Assembly: GCA_963732865.1 (NCBI GenBank)
Contig: CAVTBC010000004.1
Coordinates: forward strand, 930,001 to 994,000
From: JADLGL01 sp963732865
Lineage (GTDB): Bacteria > Pseudomonadota > Alphaproteobacteria > Rhizobiales > Kaistiaceae
DNA length: 64,000 nt
Direction of reading: 5' to 3'
The position numbers and the translations under genes were made by a program. The notes beneath the pieces were generated by a model. The model worked only from the letters and a program-made list of their open reading frames with translations, made no database searches and was not told where the DNA came from. How positions within the stretch are numbered: the first letter of the stretch is position 1; the number at the start of each line of letters is the position of its first letter. Of this stretch, positions 27,108 through 38,167 are shown one piece after another.

Positions 27108-27521
27108 ATGACGAGCAAACTCAATCCCTATCTGAGCTTCCGGGACAACGCCCGGCAGGCCATGGAGTTCTACCGGTCTGTATTCGGCGGCGAACTCACC
27201 GTGCAGACTTTCGGCGAGAACGGCGTGCCCGACGAGGCCGAGAAGGACAAGGTCATGCACGCCCAACTCGAGGCGCCAAACGGCTTCGTGCTGATGGCGT
27301 CAGACACGCCTGGGAATATGGAATACCGGCCCGGCAACAATGTCTCGCTTTCGCTCTCGGGCGGAGCGTCGGATGAGGGCGATCTGCACGGCTTCTGGGA
27401 CAAGCTCAGCGACGGCGCCACGGTCACCATCCCGCTCGAGAAGGCGCCATGGGGCGACACATTCGGCATGCTGACCGATCGCTTTGGCACGCGCTGGATG
27501 GTCAATGTCGGCGCGCAATAG
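27108..27521 (+). CDS. VOC-family protein (PhnB/glyoxalase-like)
   Basis: 137 residues from the ATG at 27108, with GGAGGAGG directly upstream. The pattern LNPYLSFRDNARQAMEFYRSVFGGELTVQTF with DRFGTRWMVNVG at the end is typical of PhnB-like vicinal oxygen chelate proteins, formerly DUF1428/3-demethylubiquinone-like. Substrate unknown. It stands alone between ilvE and csp. Confidence 0.85.
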   Translation: MTSKLNPYLSFRDNARQAMEFYRSVFGGELTVQTFGENGVPDEAEKDKVMHAQLEAPNGFVLMASDTPGNMEYRPGNNVSLSLSGGASDEGDLHGFWDKLSDGATVTIPLEKAPWGDTFGMLTDRFGTRWMVNVGAQ

Positions 27522-27611
27522 CAAGCCGTCGCCGCGACGCAGCGGCCTCCCCAAAGTCGCCGACGGTTCCCGGCGAGCTGAGCCGGGACCGCCACCGCGC
27601 CAGCTGTTGCT

Positions 27612-27827
27612 CTAGCTCGCGGCCTGAAGCTCCACGGCCTTGGGCCCTTTGCCGCGTTTGTCGGGCTCGGTTTCGAATGAAATCCGCATACCGTCGCTCA
27701 ATGACTGCAGGCCTGACTGCTCGACCGCGGTGACGTGAACGAAAACATCCTTGCCGCCGTCATCTGGGGTTATGAACCCGTAGCCCTTGGCGGCGTTGAA
27801 GAACTTCACAGTGCCATTCTGACGCAT
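27612..27827 (-). CDS. cold-shock protein, CspA family (copy 1)
   Basis: 71-residue single-stranded nucleic-acid chaperone. The RNP1-like KGYGFITPDDGGKDVFVHV and the N-terminal RQNGTVKFFNAAK are intact. The other copy at 39562 is nearly identical in these parts (RQTGTVKFFNSSKGFGFITPDDGAKDVFVHV). The start is ATG at 27827, with AGGTCAGGA upstream. Confidence 0.95.
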   Translation of the reverse strand: MRQNGTVKFFNAAKGYGFITPDDGGKDVFVHVTAVEQSGLQSLSDGMRISFETEPDKRGKGPKAVELQAAS

Positions 27828-28138
27828 TGCTTCCTGACCTCGTCCATTTCCCGGCCGGGACTCTCCCCAACCGGGCCAATGCACTCCTTGCTTTTCAGTA
27901 GGCTCCGATGCGTCTCGACAGTGCCTGCCGTTTCGTTCTCAGCGCCCTGCCCCCCCGAGGGCAAACTGAAGGGCATGAATGCCGGGCTCAACCGAGCCCA
28001 GCGACAATCCTATGATGCAGGAACCAAGGCCGTGCAACGGTTTCGCCCGGTCAGGGGCGCCGGCCGGGAGGCTCCATTCAAGGTGTTGTCACGATTCCGG
28101 GTTCTTGATGTGTGCTCGTAGGTGCGTCAATGTGACAC
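27828..28138. other. intergenic region upstream of cold-shock copy 1
   Basis: 311 bases without a supported gene. It holds the leader and promoter of the minus-strand csp gene; csp mRNAs often have long structured leaders. GC-rich inverted arms such as GCCCT/AGGGC near 27945 are visible but short. No clear promoter boxes were recognised. Confidence 0.5.
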
Positions 28139-28579
28139 TTATGCAACGGCGGGCGCGGTCAAAAGCCGCCCCAGATTGCGGCTCTCATCGCGCATATGAC
28201 GGCGGAGCGGGCGCAACAAAGTGCGCTCCAAGAGCGGGCGCAGGGGGCCGAGCCGCAGATTGATGCGATGCCTGAAACGGCTGCCGTTCCCGTCGGGGAT
28301 GGCCTCGAACGTCATCCATGGGAAGACAAGGCGGAGGACGGCGGATACCGGCCGGCAGGTGGCTGAAAGCCCGTCGGCAGATCGGTCCACCGTCATCGCC
28401 AGGCGCAGGGTCCAGCGCCCGATACGTTCATCGAAGCGGAAGCGCCGGTGGTCATCGTCCAGCCAAGCGAAGGAAACATGATCCGGATGCCATTCGAGAT
28501 AGTGCCGATCAAGGTCGCCTAGAAACACCGCGATACGCGCGGGCGGTGCCATGATGACGGCTGATTCTTCTAAGATCAT
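28139..28579 (-). CDS. SRPBCC-like protein
   Basis: 146 residues from the ATG at 28579. Resembles the START-like fold: IMAPPARIAVFLGDLDRHYLEWHPDHVSFAWLDDD, with the WHPDH motif I associate with one SRPBCC subgroup, then strands and a long basic C-terminal helix. No export signal. Function unknown. Confidence 0.6.
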   Translation of the reverse strand: MILEESAVIMAPPARIAVFLGDLDRHYLEWHPDHVSFAWLDDDHRRFRFDERIGRWTLRLAMTVDRSADGLSATCRPVSAVLRLVFPWMTFEAIPDGNGSRFRHRINLRLGPLRPLLERTLLRPLRRHMRDESRNLGRLLTAPAVA

Positions 28580-28733
28580 CGGATCGCACCATCGGAACGT
28601 TGAGCGCCGGCCGCACATCCTGAACGTTGTTCAGTTGGCGTTCAGTTAGGGGCACCTAGTCAATTGGCCAAGGCCGGACCGCGTCGAGGTTCGGTCGTCC
28701 GTGGAGGGGGGCGCCCGAAACGGAAAGACTGAG

Positions 28734-29312
28734 ATGTTTTCATTTCGTAAGACCATCGTCGCCGGCGCCGCGATTCTGGGTGCCGTACTCCTGGCGCCGT
28801 CGATCGCCAGCGCACAAACGCAACTGGTCACCGCCTACACGACCGCGACCCTCAATCTTCGCGATGGGCCGGGCACCCAGTTCAACGTCGTGACCGCGAT
28901 GCCCCAGGGCGCGCAGGTTCAGGTGAGCTACTGCTCAACCACGGACAGCTGGTGCTTCCTGCAGTTCCAGCAATATTCCGGCTGGGCGTCGTCCCGCTAT
29001 CTGTCGACCTCCGCGCCGCAATACGCCCAGCAGCCGACCTACCAGCAGCAGCCGACCTACCAGCAGCAGCCGACCTACCAGCAGCAGCCGACCTACCAGC
29101 AGCAGCCGCAATATGGTCAGGCCCAGCAGCAGTATCAGCCGCAGGTGGCGGCGCCGGCCTACCCGCAGCAGCCCTACGGCCAGCAGTACTATCCGCAACA
29201 GACCTACCCGCAGCAGCAGATCATCGGCCCGATCTATGCCGGCCCACGGGTGTATACCGGACCCAATTACTGGGTCGGCCCGTTCGGCTGGTGGTGGTCC
29301 TGGTTCCGCTAG
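28734..29312 (+). CDS. secreted SH3-domain protein with Gln/Tyr/Pro-rich repeats
   Basis: 192 residues. Signal peptide to about ASAQ (residue 29); then a bacterial SH3 domain (TATLNLRDGPGTQFNVVTAMPQGAQVQV ... WASSRYL), usually binding cell-wall peptides; then a Q/Y/P-rich region of about 75 residues starting with four exact PTYQQQ repeats, and a Trp-rich end WVGPFGWWWSWFR. Two Cys in the SH3 part (VSYCSTTDSWC) could form a disulfide. Envelope protein of unknown partner. Confidence 0.85.
   Translation: MFSFRKTIVAGAAILGAVLLAPSIASAQTQLVTAYTTATLNLRDGPGTQFNVVTAMPQGAQVQVSYCSTTDSWCFLQFQQYSGWASSRYLSTSAPQYAQQPTYQQQPTYQQQPTYQQQPTYQQQPQYGQAQQQYQPQVAAPAYPQQPYGQQYYPQQTYPQQQIIGPIYAGPRVYTGPNYWVGPFGWWWSWFR
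29034..29105 (+). repeat. four 18-bp tandem repeats within the SH3 gene
   Basis: Unit CCGACCTACCAGCAGCAG, four perfect head-to-tail copies, coding PTYQQQ each time. Identity at the DNA level, including third positions, points to recent slippage or unequal exchange, so copy number may vary between strains. Confidence 0.9.
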
Positions 29313-29339
29313 ACGTAAGGCTCTGAGGCAATGTGTGTG

Positions 29340-29361
29340 GCGGCGGCCTTCGGGCCGCCGC
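29340..29361. terminator. bidirectional hairpin between SH3 and GyrI-like genes
   Basis: GCGGCGGCC (29340-29348), TTCG loop, GGCCGCCGC (29353-29361): a perfect 9-bp stem with a stable tetraloop. It sits between two converging genes and touches the stop of the minus-strand one. No long T run on either side. Confidence 0.6.
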
Positions 29362-29813
29362 TACTGCAATGGCATGAAGATCTCGGTGATGAGCTGGTCG
29401 GCCGGGGTCGTCGAGGGATCGGTCGGGTAGACCTCCCAGGAAAAAGGCGAGCGGTTGATGCCGGCGCTTTCGATCTCGGCATAGGTCTCGAACAGGGTTT
29501 CGTATGGCCCGCGATGGACGATCTTCATCGCCTTGCCGGAGGGCGTGGCGCCAGCCTTGATGTCACCGGTCGCCTGGCCCAGAGCCGCCGCGGCAACCGG
29601 GACGCCGACATCCATCGTCACGCGGCCGCGGTCATAGTCGCGATAGACCGCGATCGGCGGCCCGGTCACGGCGATGCCGTGGGCGCCGACAAAAGCACCA
29701 AGCTTCTGGAACGCCTGGGCCATTGTGGGGGCGATTGCTTCCGGCGCCATAGCCGTGGTCTTGCGGACATAGAGCATCGGCTGGGCGCGAGCCTCGACGG
29801 TTTCGGTCTGCAT
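29361..29813 (-). CDS. GyrI-like / AraC effector-binding domain protein
   Basis: 150 residues from the ATG at 29813 (MQTETVEARAQPMLYVRKTT). It has the GyrI-like small-molecule-binding layout: PPIAVYRDYDRGRVTMDVGVPV in the middle, MKIVHRGPYETLFETYAEI, then FSWEVYPTDPSTTPADQLITEIFMPL at the end. Stand-alone members bind or hydrolyse small hydrophobic compounds. Ligand unknown. Confidence 0.8.
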   Translation of the reverse strand: MQTETVEARAQPMLYVRKTTAMAPEAIAPTMAQAFQKLGAFVGAHGIAVTGPPIAVYRDYDRGRVTMDVGVPVAAAALGQATGDIKAGATPSGKAMKIVHRGPYETLFETYAEIESAGINRSPFSWEVYPTDPSTTPADQLITEIFMPLQ

Positions 29814-29964
29814 GGCGCGTCTCCCAAAGCGCAGCGGGTAAACCCCGGTTAGCCTCTGCCGCCGGCGCCAACATTGATCTGGGGCAATTCTGGCGGCATC
29901 AATCCCATCGCTCGGGCTCGGCCGCCCCCTCGCTATTCCCGTTCTGTTCCTCCATATTGGTGCC

Positions 29965-32714
<2,750 letters not shown>

Positions 32715-32715
<1 letters not shown>

Positions 32716-32963
32716 TGGCGAGCAAGTACGATCCACTTAAGCTCCACTTGGAGCACCTGCTGGTCTCGACATGGCGCGCGTCGTTTGCTGAGATTGAAGC
32801 GGTTCTTGGCTTCTCCCTGCCCGATAGCGCGAGGAGGTATTCGGCCTGGTGGGAGAATGAAACGGACGGTCAGCACATCCATGCCCACGCATGGCTTGAC
32901 GCGGGATGGCGAACAGAACAGCTGGACCGCACTGGTGAGCGAGTGACGTTCAAGAGGCTCTAG
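32715..32963 (+). CDS. DUF7662-like protein
   Basis: 82 residues with a GTG start whose G is the last base of the uvrB stop (TAGTG), so it may be translated by re-initiation after uvrB. Sequence MASKYDPLKLHLEHLLVSTW, then FAEIEAVLGFSLPDSARRYSAWWEN and HAWLDAGWRTEQLD, matches the DUF7662 pattern as I recall it (KYDPL, LP-SAR, WW-N, A-W-x-AGW). These small proteins often occur in mobile or accessory regions; function unknown. It lies between copies A and B of the uvrB end repeat. Confidence 0.7.
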
Positions 32964-32992
32964 TGCCGGATCTAACCTGCTCGCCCCAGGGT

Positions 32993-33046
32993 CGCTCGAT
33001 CGGCGGCCGGCCCGGGTCTCAGGCTGGGCGCAGGGGGAGGCGGTAA
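32993..33046 (+). repeat. uvrB 3'-end repeat, copy B
   Basis: 54 bases encoding the same RSIGGRPGSQAGRRGRR and a TAA stop as the end of uvrB, in a complete frame. Similarity reaches back three more codons (PQG here, PRG in uvrB). The copy has no gene attached and follows the DUF7662 gene by about 30 bases. Confidence 0.8.
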
Positions 33047-33119
33047 GACAACCTATTGTTGCCAAAAGCCCTGGCGAGCGGTCATGTTGTTTGTGGCTTG
33101 TCTTGAGTTGGGGGACAAC

Positions 33120-33434
33120 ATGAAGAGAAATGCCTTGCGACGCTTGGTTCGCGTCTTGTTTGTCGGCTGGCCACTGCTCACCTTCCTTACGCCACCAGCG
33201 ATGGCGCAGGGCTATTGCTATCGCCCATCAGTGCCCTACTGCATCACCTCATACAGCACATATACAGACGATTTCGCGTTCCAAAGCTGCCGGCGCAATC
33301 TTCAGAACTACTTGTCCGACGTGAGCAGCTATGTTCAGTGCCTGCAACGGCTGGCCAACGATGTGAACCAAGAAGCCGACGACGCTGTGCGGCGATTTAA
33401 CTGCCGGGCCGCAGGCAACACAATTTGCTACTAG
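33120..33434 (+). CDS. small secreted Cys-rich protein
   Basis: 104 residues from the ATG at 33120. Basic start MKRNALRRLVR, hydrophobic core, likely cut after AMA (residue 28). The mature part has six Cys (YCYRP, PYCITS, QSCRRN, VQCLQR, FNCRAAG, ICY) and several Tyr, suggesting disulfides. It lies between copies B and C of the uvrB end repeat. GTTGGGGGAC precedes the start. No family recognised. Confidence 0.65.
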   Translation: MKRNALRRLVRVLFVGWPLLTFLTPPAMAQGYCYRPSVPYCITSYSTYTDDFAFQSCRRNLQNYLSDVSSYVQCLQRLANDVNQEADDAVRRFNCRAAGNTICY

Positions 33435-33470
33435 GCAAATGAGGTGGCGCGATGGGCGGCCGCCCGGCGA

Positions 33471-33503
33471 GGGTCTCAGGCCGGGCGAAGGGGGAGGCGG
33501 TAG
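33471..33503 (+). repeat. uvrB 3'-end repeat, copy C (shorter)
   Basis: 33 bases coding GSQAGRRGRR and TAG, matching the last 11 codons of uvrB with only silent differences; similarity weakens upstream of this. The flanks of this copy also form an inverted repeat (CGCCCGGC ... GCCGGGCG), so a hairpin-type repeat is an alternative reading. It is 20 bases before the stop of the ATPase gene. Confidence 0.65.
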
Positions 33504-33523
33504 GACCCCGAGCCGTAACGACC

Positions 33524-35221
33524 TTAGCCCTTCTCTGGAAACGCTGCCGCCACGAAGTGACGAACAGATGCATCCTCAAGTGCAGCAGTGGCCACCATTA
33601 TCCGACTGCTTTTTCCGTAGCGTTTCCGAAAGGCGTCGCGAAAGCCGGCCAGCAACTCCTTCCCAAGTGCAAACCGATCGAGGTTGGCTCGTATCGCCAA
33701 AGGAGCGTCAGCAGCCACTTTGCCAACATCAAGGTTTCCGAAACGTCCCTGCTTCCTTTCGTTCTCTATCGTCTTGTTCACATAACTTCTTACGAGCGCC
33801 CCAAAACGTTCGTCAATTGTTTTGTTGAGTAGATCAACAATATCGCTCCTGTCAATTTGGTTTGACGTGGCAAGGTGTTCTTCACGAAGGAAGTATGACT
33901 CAATATCCAGCCCACCGGTCAAGAACGGAATAGCCCCTAACACATTAACTTTCTCGCGCCAATTCCTTACATCTTCATCCGTTAACAAGTCTCTATCTCT
34001 ATGTAGTACAACTACGGCGTCTTTGTTTGTGTCTCGAACCACTTTCATTAACGGTCTGAGTTGTTTGATAGATGTGACTCCGCCATACGAGAGGACGAGC
34101 GTTTTGTCAGCTACGCTTCCGTTGGCTTCAAGTAACGTCAATATGGGAGTGAGGTTGTCATCTTCAGTAAGGACGATTAGTTTATAGTCTCCTGCTGCTA
34201 TTCTGTCCTTGACGTCCAGTGCTCCGAGATCGAGTAGCATGTCTATTTCATCTTCGTCGGAGGCTCTTTCGATTCGGCCCGACTGTGCCCACAAGAACGT
34301 GGAGTCGTGACCTATGGCGTCGATGATGTGCCGCGAATGTGTAGTGAGGATAACCTGAGTTTCTCGTTCGCCTGAAATATGACGCAGTAGTCTGCAGATC
34401 AACCTTTGGTTGTTCGGGTGAAGATGAGAGTCGGGTTCGTCAAGAACGATCATCGACGGAGAGAACTTGTGGATGTAGGCGAGAATCTGGGCTGCTTGGA
34501 GCACTCCGGTTCCGGCCAGTTCAATTGGCAGTTCATTCTTGCCGTGTATCACGTGAACGCCAATGTTCTCGTCTGTTGCCGCGTCGAACCTCACCTTGAT
34601 GTCGAGATCAGGAAAGATCGTTTGGATATCGGTCACGAAGGCGTCCCATTCGGGAGTGTCCCATAGGCGATACAGGATGTTGCGCAGAACAACGTTGGCG
34701 TCACCCCGGGCGAGGGCGCGCAGAAGAACGCCATCGGAAACGTGGGTTTCGTTACGAGCGACTCCAGCGAGGCCAGGTGAGAAGATGCTGAAAGGGGCTG
34801 AAATGTCAGCGAGAGCGGCGGCAGCCGCAGCGTTCGATACCTGCACCAAAATGTTCTTATTTCGCCCTTTTCGGACCGATAGCTCGACTTCCTGGCCATC
34901 GCCCAGCACCATGCCGAACCGGATTGCCTGGTCGGCGGCTTCAAGTAGCCTCCCACCGTGCGCGAGAGTCGAGACGTCGTCGGCAGGAGAGTAGATAAAC
35001 TGGTTTGGTGCGAAACTCGTGGAGATCGTGCCCGTCGCGTTCGTGGGCCAAAGACCGGCGAGCTTAATTGTCTGGAGGGCGGATATCGCGAAATGAATGC
35101 CTTGAATTAGGCTGCTCTTGCCCGATCTGTTTGATCCGACGATGACGGAAAGCTGCCCGAGATCTACTCTTGCGTGTTCAATTACCTTGAAACGATCTAC
35201 CGTTACCGTACGGATGGGCAT
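33524..35221 (-). CDS. OLD-like AAA ATPase with C-terminal TOPRIM-type region
   Basis: 565 residues from the ATG at 35221 (a TTG at 35236 would add five). Walker A GSNRSGKS at residues 29-36 after an RF-N-terminal strand, Walker B MIVLDEPDSHLHP, H-loop ILTTHS: an SMC/ABC-like ATPase as in OLD nucleases. The C-terminal half has VLTEDDNLTPIL and VVVLHRDRD, acidic motifs in the spacing of a TOPRIM nuclease. OLD-family proteins often act in phage defence. No helicase (Gabija), reverse transcriptase (retron) or AriB-like partner is adjacent. Base composition is visibly more AT-rich than its neighbours, indicating transfer. Confidence 0.8.
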   Translation of the reverse strand: MPIRTVTVDRFKVIEHARVDLGQLSVIVGSNRSGKSSLIQGIHFAISALQTIKLAGLWPTNATGTISTSFAPNQFIYSPADDVSTLAHGGRLLEAADQAIRFGMVLGDGQEVELSVRKGRNKNILVQVSNAAAAAALADISAPFSIFSPGLAGVARNETHVSDGVLLRALARGDANVVLRNILYRLWDTPEWDAFVTDIQTIFPDLDIKVRFDAATDENIGVHVIHGKNELPIELAGTGVLQAAQILAYIHKFSPSMIVLDEPDSHLHPNNQRLICRLLRHISGERETQVILTTHSRHIIDAIGHDSTFLWAQSGRIERASDEDEIDMLLDLGALDVKDRIAAGDYKLIVLTEDDNLTPILTLLEANGSVADKTLVLSYGGVTSIKQLRPLMKVVRDTNKDAVVVLHRDRDLLTDEDVRNWREKVNVLGAIPFLTGGLDIESYFLREEHLATSNQIDRSDIVDLLNKTIDERFGALVRSYVNKTIENERKQGRFGNLDVGKVAADAPLAIRANLDRFALGKELLAGFRDAFRKRYGKSSRIMVATAALEDASVRHFVAAAFPEKG

Positions 35222-35615
35222 TGGTGAAAGGCTCAACTTTCAGTTGGTTGTTGGCATCTACAGCGTCACGCGTTGACGACGCAAGTCCGACGGCAGGGTA
35301 GCCCGGCGAACGACACCAACTATTGAGCGGGAAGTCTCGCTCGGTGCCGGCCTCCTAGCCTGCCCCGAGAGGGCAGATTTCGCCGGTCACGGGCCGCAAC
35401 AAGGGGCCGGCTTTGAACAGCAAGCGAACGACACTCACGGCTTGGTCTTCGCGGTGGGGCTCGTGGTCACGCCGGGCAGGTGACCCCGTCCGGCGCCGTG
35501 CGCTACGACCGGGCGCGCATGGAGCCGCGCGATGTGCGCGTCGGCAGCGCGAGCCCGGAAAGCGATACTTGCCGAGAGCTCGGGGAACCGACAGGCTCTC
35601 CCTCCGTTGACCGCA
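35222..35615. other. intergenic region after the accessory patch
   Basis: About 390 bases with no supported gene. It starts with the upstream region of the minus-strand ATPase gene, still AT-richer, and returns to high GC from about 35280. I saw no fourth uvrB-end copy, tRNA or integrase. Confidence 0.5.
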
Positions 35616-35762
35616 ATGGGAAACAGACTTGCGATAGCCATCGCCACCGGCGTCGCCGCCGGTTCGGTCATCGCCGTATCATCGGATAACATCGCCGTGG
35701 GCGCGGGCGTCGGCGCGGTTTTCGCCATCGCCATGTATGCCGGGTTCAAATGGCGCCGCTAG
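35616..35762 (+). CDS. small membrane protein (48 aa)
   Basis: MGNRLAIAIATGVAAGSVIAVSS, then AVGAGVGAVFAIAMYAGFKWRR: two short hydrophobic segments with a basic end. A small inner-membrane protein is plausible; there is no recognised family and the ribosome binding site is weak. Confidence 0.4.
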   Translation: MGNRLAIAIATGVAAGSVIAVSSDNIAVGAGVGAVFAIAMYAGFKWRR

Positions 35763-35853
35763 CCCGAGTGCCTTCGCCATGTCCTCAGCCATGCCGCACG
35801 GAAGCGCCCCGGCCGAAGCCGAGGCGCCGAGGTCGATTGACCGTGCAGACGGC

Positions 35854-36420
35854 CTAGCCGCCGAAATGGAAGCTGACGCCGACGTCGAAGCGCCAGACCG
35901 GGCCGAAAGTGATTCCGCCGCTGTTGAAAAACCAATAGGGCTTCACTTCGCCAAAAACGGACAGCTTGTTGCTCACCGCGACTTCGACGCCGCCGCCGAC
36001 GGTGAAGTGCGGCTGGGTGCTGCCGAAGAACCAGCCGATGCCGCCTTCGCCATAGATGAGGGCGCGGTCGCCGAGAAGAACGCCCGCGCGGCCGTTGCCT
36101 TCGACGGCGACACCGATGCCGCCGCCGAAGAGCACGTAAAGATCGGCCGAGGTGCCAAAAAGCAGACGGCCGGTCGTGAAGTTATACCCGGCGCCTACGG
36201 AGGCGAGGCCGCCGATCGTGGGGATGCAGAGGCCGGGGCAATAGACGAGGCCGCCGGACACGCCGGCATAGAGGCCGCCCCAGCGAAACGTGGGTGGCGC
36301 CATCGGGGCGGTGGTCACCACGGGCGCGGGCATGATCGGCGTCAGATCCGCCGCATGAGCCGAGGTTGCAGTCAGCGCGGCGCAGGCGGCGCCGACCAGC
36401 AATAGCTTACCGAACTTCAT
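35854..36420 (-). CDS. outer-membrane beta-barrel protein
   Basis: 188 residues. Signal peptide cut near AHAA (residue 24), then a short Pro-rich linker and WGGLYAGVSGG, the usual start of OmpA/Omp25-like small barrels in Rhizobiales. Alternating-hydrophobicity strands (LLFGTSADLYVLFGGGIGVAVEG ...) and a terminal aromatic strand, FDVGVSFHFGG, follow. Probably an eight-stranded porin-family barrel; ligand or role unknown. Confidence 0.8.
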   Translation of the reverse strand: MKFGKLLLVGAACAALTATSAHAADLTPIMPAPVVTTAPMAPPTFRWGGLYAGVSGGLVYCPGLCIPTIGGLASVGAGYNFTTGRLLFGTSADLYVLFGGGIGVAVEGNGRAGVLLGDRALIYGEGGIGWFFGSTQPHFTVGGGVEVAVSNKLSVFGEVKPYWFFNSGGITFGPVWRFDVGVSFHFGG

Positions 36421-36561
36421 GGCTTTCGGGCTCCCCGCCCCAAAAATTTGTCAGCAAGATATTCTGCGCCTGATTCCGGTCGCCGTCATCAGGGCTCGCA
36501 GCAGGAAGGTGTGCAAATCCTTGGCGCTGTGGCGCGATTGCCGCAGGGGACGGACGCAGCC

Positions 36562-37590
36562 TCAGCCCTGCCGGATGATGACGTTGCCGGTCTTCTCCTC
36601 GCTCTCGGCATAGCGATAGGCGGCAACGATATCCGACAACGGGAAAGTGCGGCCGATCACCGGCCTCACCTTGCGCGTCTCGATCAGTTCGCTGATTTCG
36701 GCGAGGCCCTCGGGCGTGTGCTTCGCCTGGCCGAAAATGACATGCTTGCCGTTTGCCAACCGCGCCCAGAAGCGGCGCACGACCAGCGTGAAGCCGGGAT
36801 TGGCCGAGACATAGCGGCCGCCGCGGCGAAGGGCGCGGATGCCACGGGTGACGGTGGCGGCGCCCACTGCGTCCAAGACGACGTCGAAGCCGTCGGCGGC
36901 AACATCGTCATTGGCGGCAAGGGCGGTCGCGGCGCCGCGGCGGCGCGGGACATAGGCCCCGGCCGAGGCGTCGATGACGCGGTCCGCCCCGATCTGCCGG
37001 AGCATCGCATGCTTGGCGGCGCGGTCGACCGCCGTCACCTCGGCGCCCGCCGCCTTGGCGATCTGCACGGCATAGGTGCCGATCGAACCGCCGGCGCCGA
37101 CGATCAGCACGCGCTCGCCGCGCGTCACACCGGCCTTGGTGGGGAAGTAGAGCGCCTCGAAGGCGGCGAAGGGAACGCAGGCGGCTTCCTCGGCGGTGAG
37201 GGAAGGCGGACGGATTGCGAGCATGCCGTCCCGCGGCGTCTCCGGCAGGATGGCATATTCGGCCTGGCCGCCGAGCTTCATGCCGGTGGCGGCGAAGACA
37301 TGATCGCCCGGCTTGAAGCGGGTGACGCCGGCGCCGACGACATCGACGGTGCCGGCGAGTTCCTGGCCGAGAACGCGCACCCGGCGCGGCTGCCACCAGC
37401 CGGCGAAGAGGCGCAGCGGCAGCCTGAGATACCAGGGGAAGCGGAGGGCGCGCATGCCGCAATCGCCGGCTGTCACGGTGGTCGCCTCGACCTTGATGCG
37501 GACCTCGCCGGGTTTCGGCTCCGGCGTCGGCACGTCCTGCAGCTGCAGCACTTCGGGCGGACCATAGGCGGTCCAGATCGCGGCCTTCAT
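36562..37590 (-). CDS. zinc-type alcohol dehydrogenase / quinone oxidoreductase family
   Basis: 342 residues from the ATG at 37590 (MKAAIWTAYGPPEVLQL). Medium-chain dehydrogenase: GroES-like N-terminal part with VLGQELAGTVDVVGAGVTRFKPGDHVF, then the Rossmann motif LIVGAGGSIGTYAVQIAKAAGAEV. The catalytic zinc Cys is not evident, so it belongs with the NADPH quinone oxidoreductase branch. A longer open frame upstream lacks similarity. Confidence 0.9.
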   Translation of the reverse strand: MKAAIWTAYGPPEVLQLQDVPTPEPKPGEVRIKVEATTVTAGDCGMRALRFPWYLRLPLRLFAGWWQPRRVRVLGQELAGTVDVVGAGVTRFKPGDHVFAATGMKLGGQAEYAILPETPRDGMLAIRPPSLTAEEAACVPFAAFEALYFPTKAGVTRGERVLIVGAGGSIGTYAVQIAKAAGAEVTAVDRAAKHAMLRQIGADRVIDASAGAYVPRRRGAATALAANDDVAADGFDVVLDAVGAATVTRGIRALRRGGRYVSANPGFTLVVRRFWARLANGKHVIFGQAKHTPEGLAEISELIETRKVRPVIGRTFPLSDIVAAYRYAESEEKTGNVIIRQG

Positions 37591-37800
37591 GGCGGGGTGT
37601 CCTTTTCCCGTTCCGGTGCAGCTTACGCCGTCGCGAGCGGGCGGGTGAACTGGATCATGTGGTTCGCTCGGCGGGGCAGGGCGACGGGTTGTTTTCCCCC
37701 GGCCGGCCCGGCGTCGCGAATCAGGATTGCCGGAGCGATGCGGTCGGCGGGCTTGACCTTCGCGGTCCCGAGCAGGAGCATCGCGCAAGGAGCAGCGAAC

Positions 37801-38058
37801 ATGTCGAAGCGCTTTCTGAGATGGATCGACGTCTGGATCGAGGACAATGTCCCGATGGGCTCCGGCGGTGACGTCGAGGCCTATGACGTCCGTGCGGCGC
37901 GAATGGCCAAGGAGCTTCTTGCCGCGGCCGCGAGTTAGGGTTTCCGCCAGGGCGAGATCGATGAGGAATCCGGCAAGATTGCCGGGCTGATCGAGGCGAA
38001 ACTGTCGGCCAAACCGGAATTCGACCTCTCCACATTCGGCGCGGTACCAGAAGACTGA
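37801..38058 (+). pseudogene. DUF768-like gene interrupted by an internal stop
   Basis: AAGGAG precedes the ATG at 37801. The frame MSKRFLRWIDVWIEDNVPMG ... AKELLAAAAS stops at a TAG (37936-37938) and then continues in the same frame as GFRQGEIDEESGKIAGLIEAKL to a TGA at 38056-38058. Joined, the 85 codons match the length and order of DUF768 proteins (WI-x-x-N, then a helix, then GI-x-x-x-EIEE). So a single nonsense change cuts the gene at codon 46. The 45-residue product may be non-functional. Confidence 0.6.
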
Positions 38059-38070
38059 GGTGGCGCGCCG

Positions 38071-38133
38071 ATGTCGGAACGCTTCCTGCGCTGGCTCGAT
38101 TTCACGGACAGGGCTTCACCGCGCGTGCCGTGA
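38071..38133 (+). pseudogene. remnant second DUF768-like copy
   Basis: MSERFLRWLDF at 38071 repeats the start of the gene just upstream (MSKRFLRWIDV) and then runs out of similarity, ending after 20 codons. It looks like the truncated left end of a tandem DUF768 gene. Confidence 0.5.
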
Positions 38134-38167
38134 TGGCTAGGATTTGCTGCAAACACGAGTCCGGCTC

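Noticed and set aside
29034..29105. CRISPR-like array
   Set aside because: The four 18-bp units are contiguous without spacers and encode PTYQQQ repeats in the SH3 protein.
33524..35221. Gabija, PARIS or retron system
   Set aside because: The ATPase resembles their OLD-type components, but no UvrD-like helicase, AriB-like protein or reverse transcriptase is adjacent.
35413..35610. 65-codon plus-strand open frame
   Set aside because: Arg/Gly-rich low-information sequence with no ribosome binding site, in a region of random high-GC open frames.
36448..37938. 496-codon plus-strand open frame
   Set aside because: Antisense to the dehydrogenase gene; only its last 45 codons, from 37801, coincide with a plausible real start (DUF768-like).
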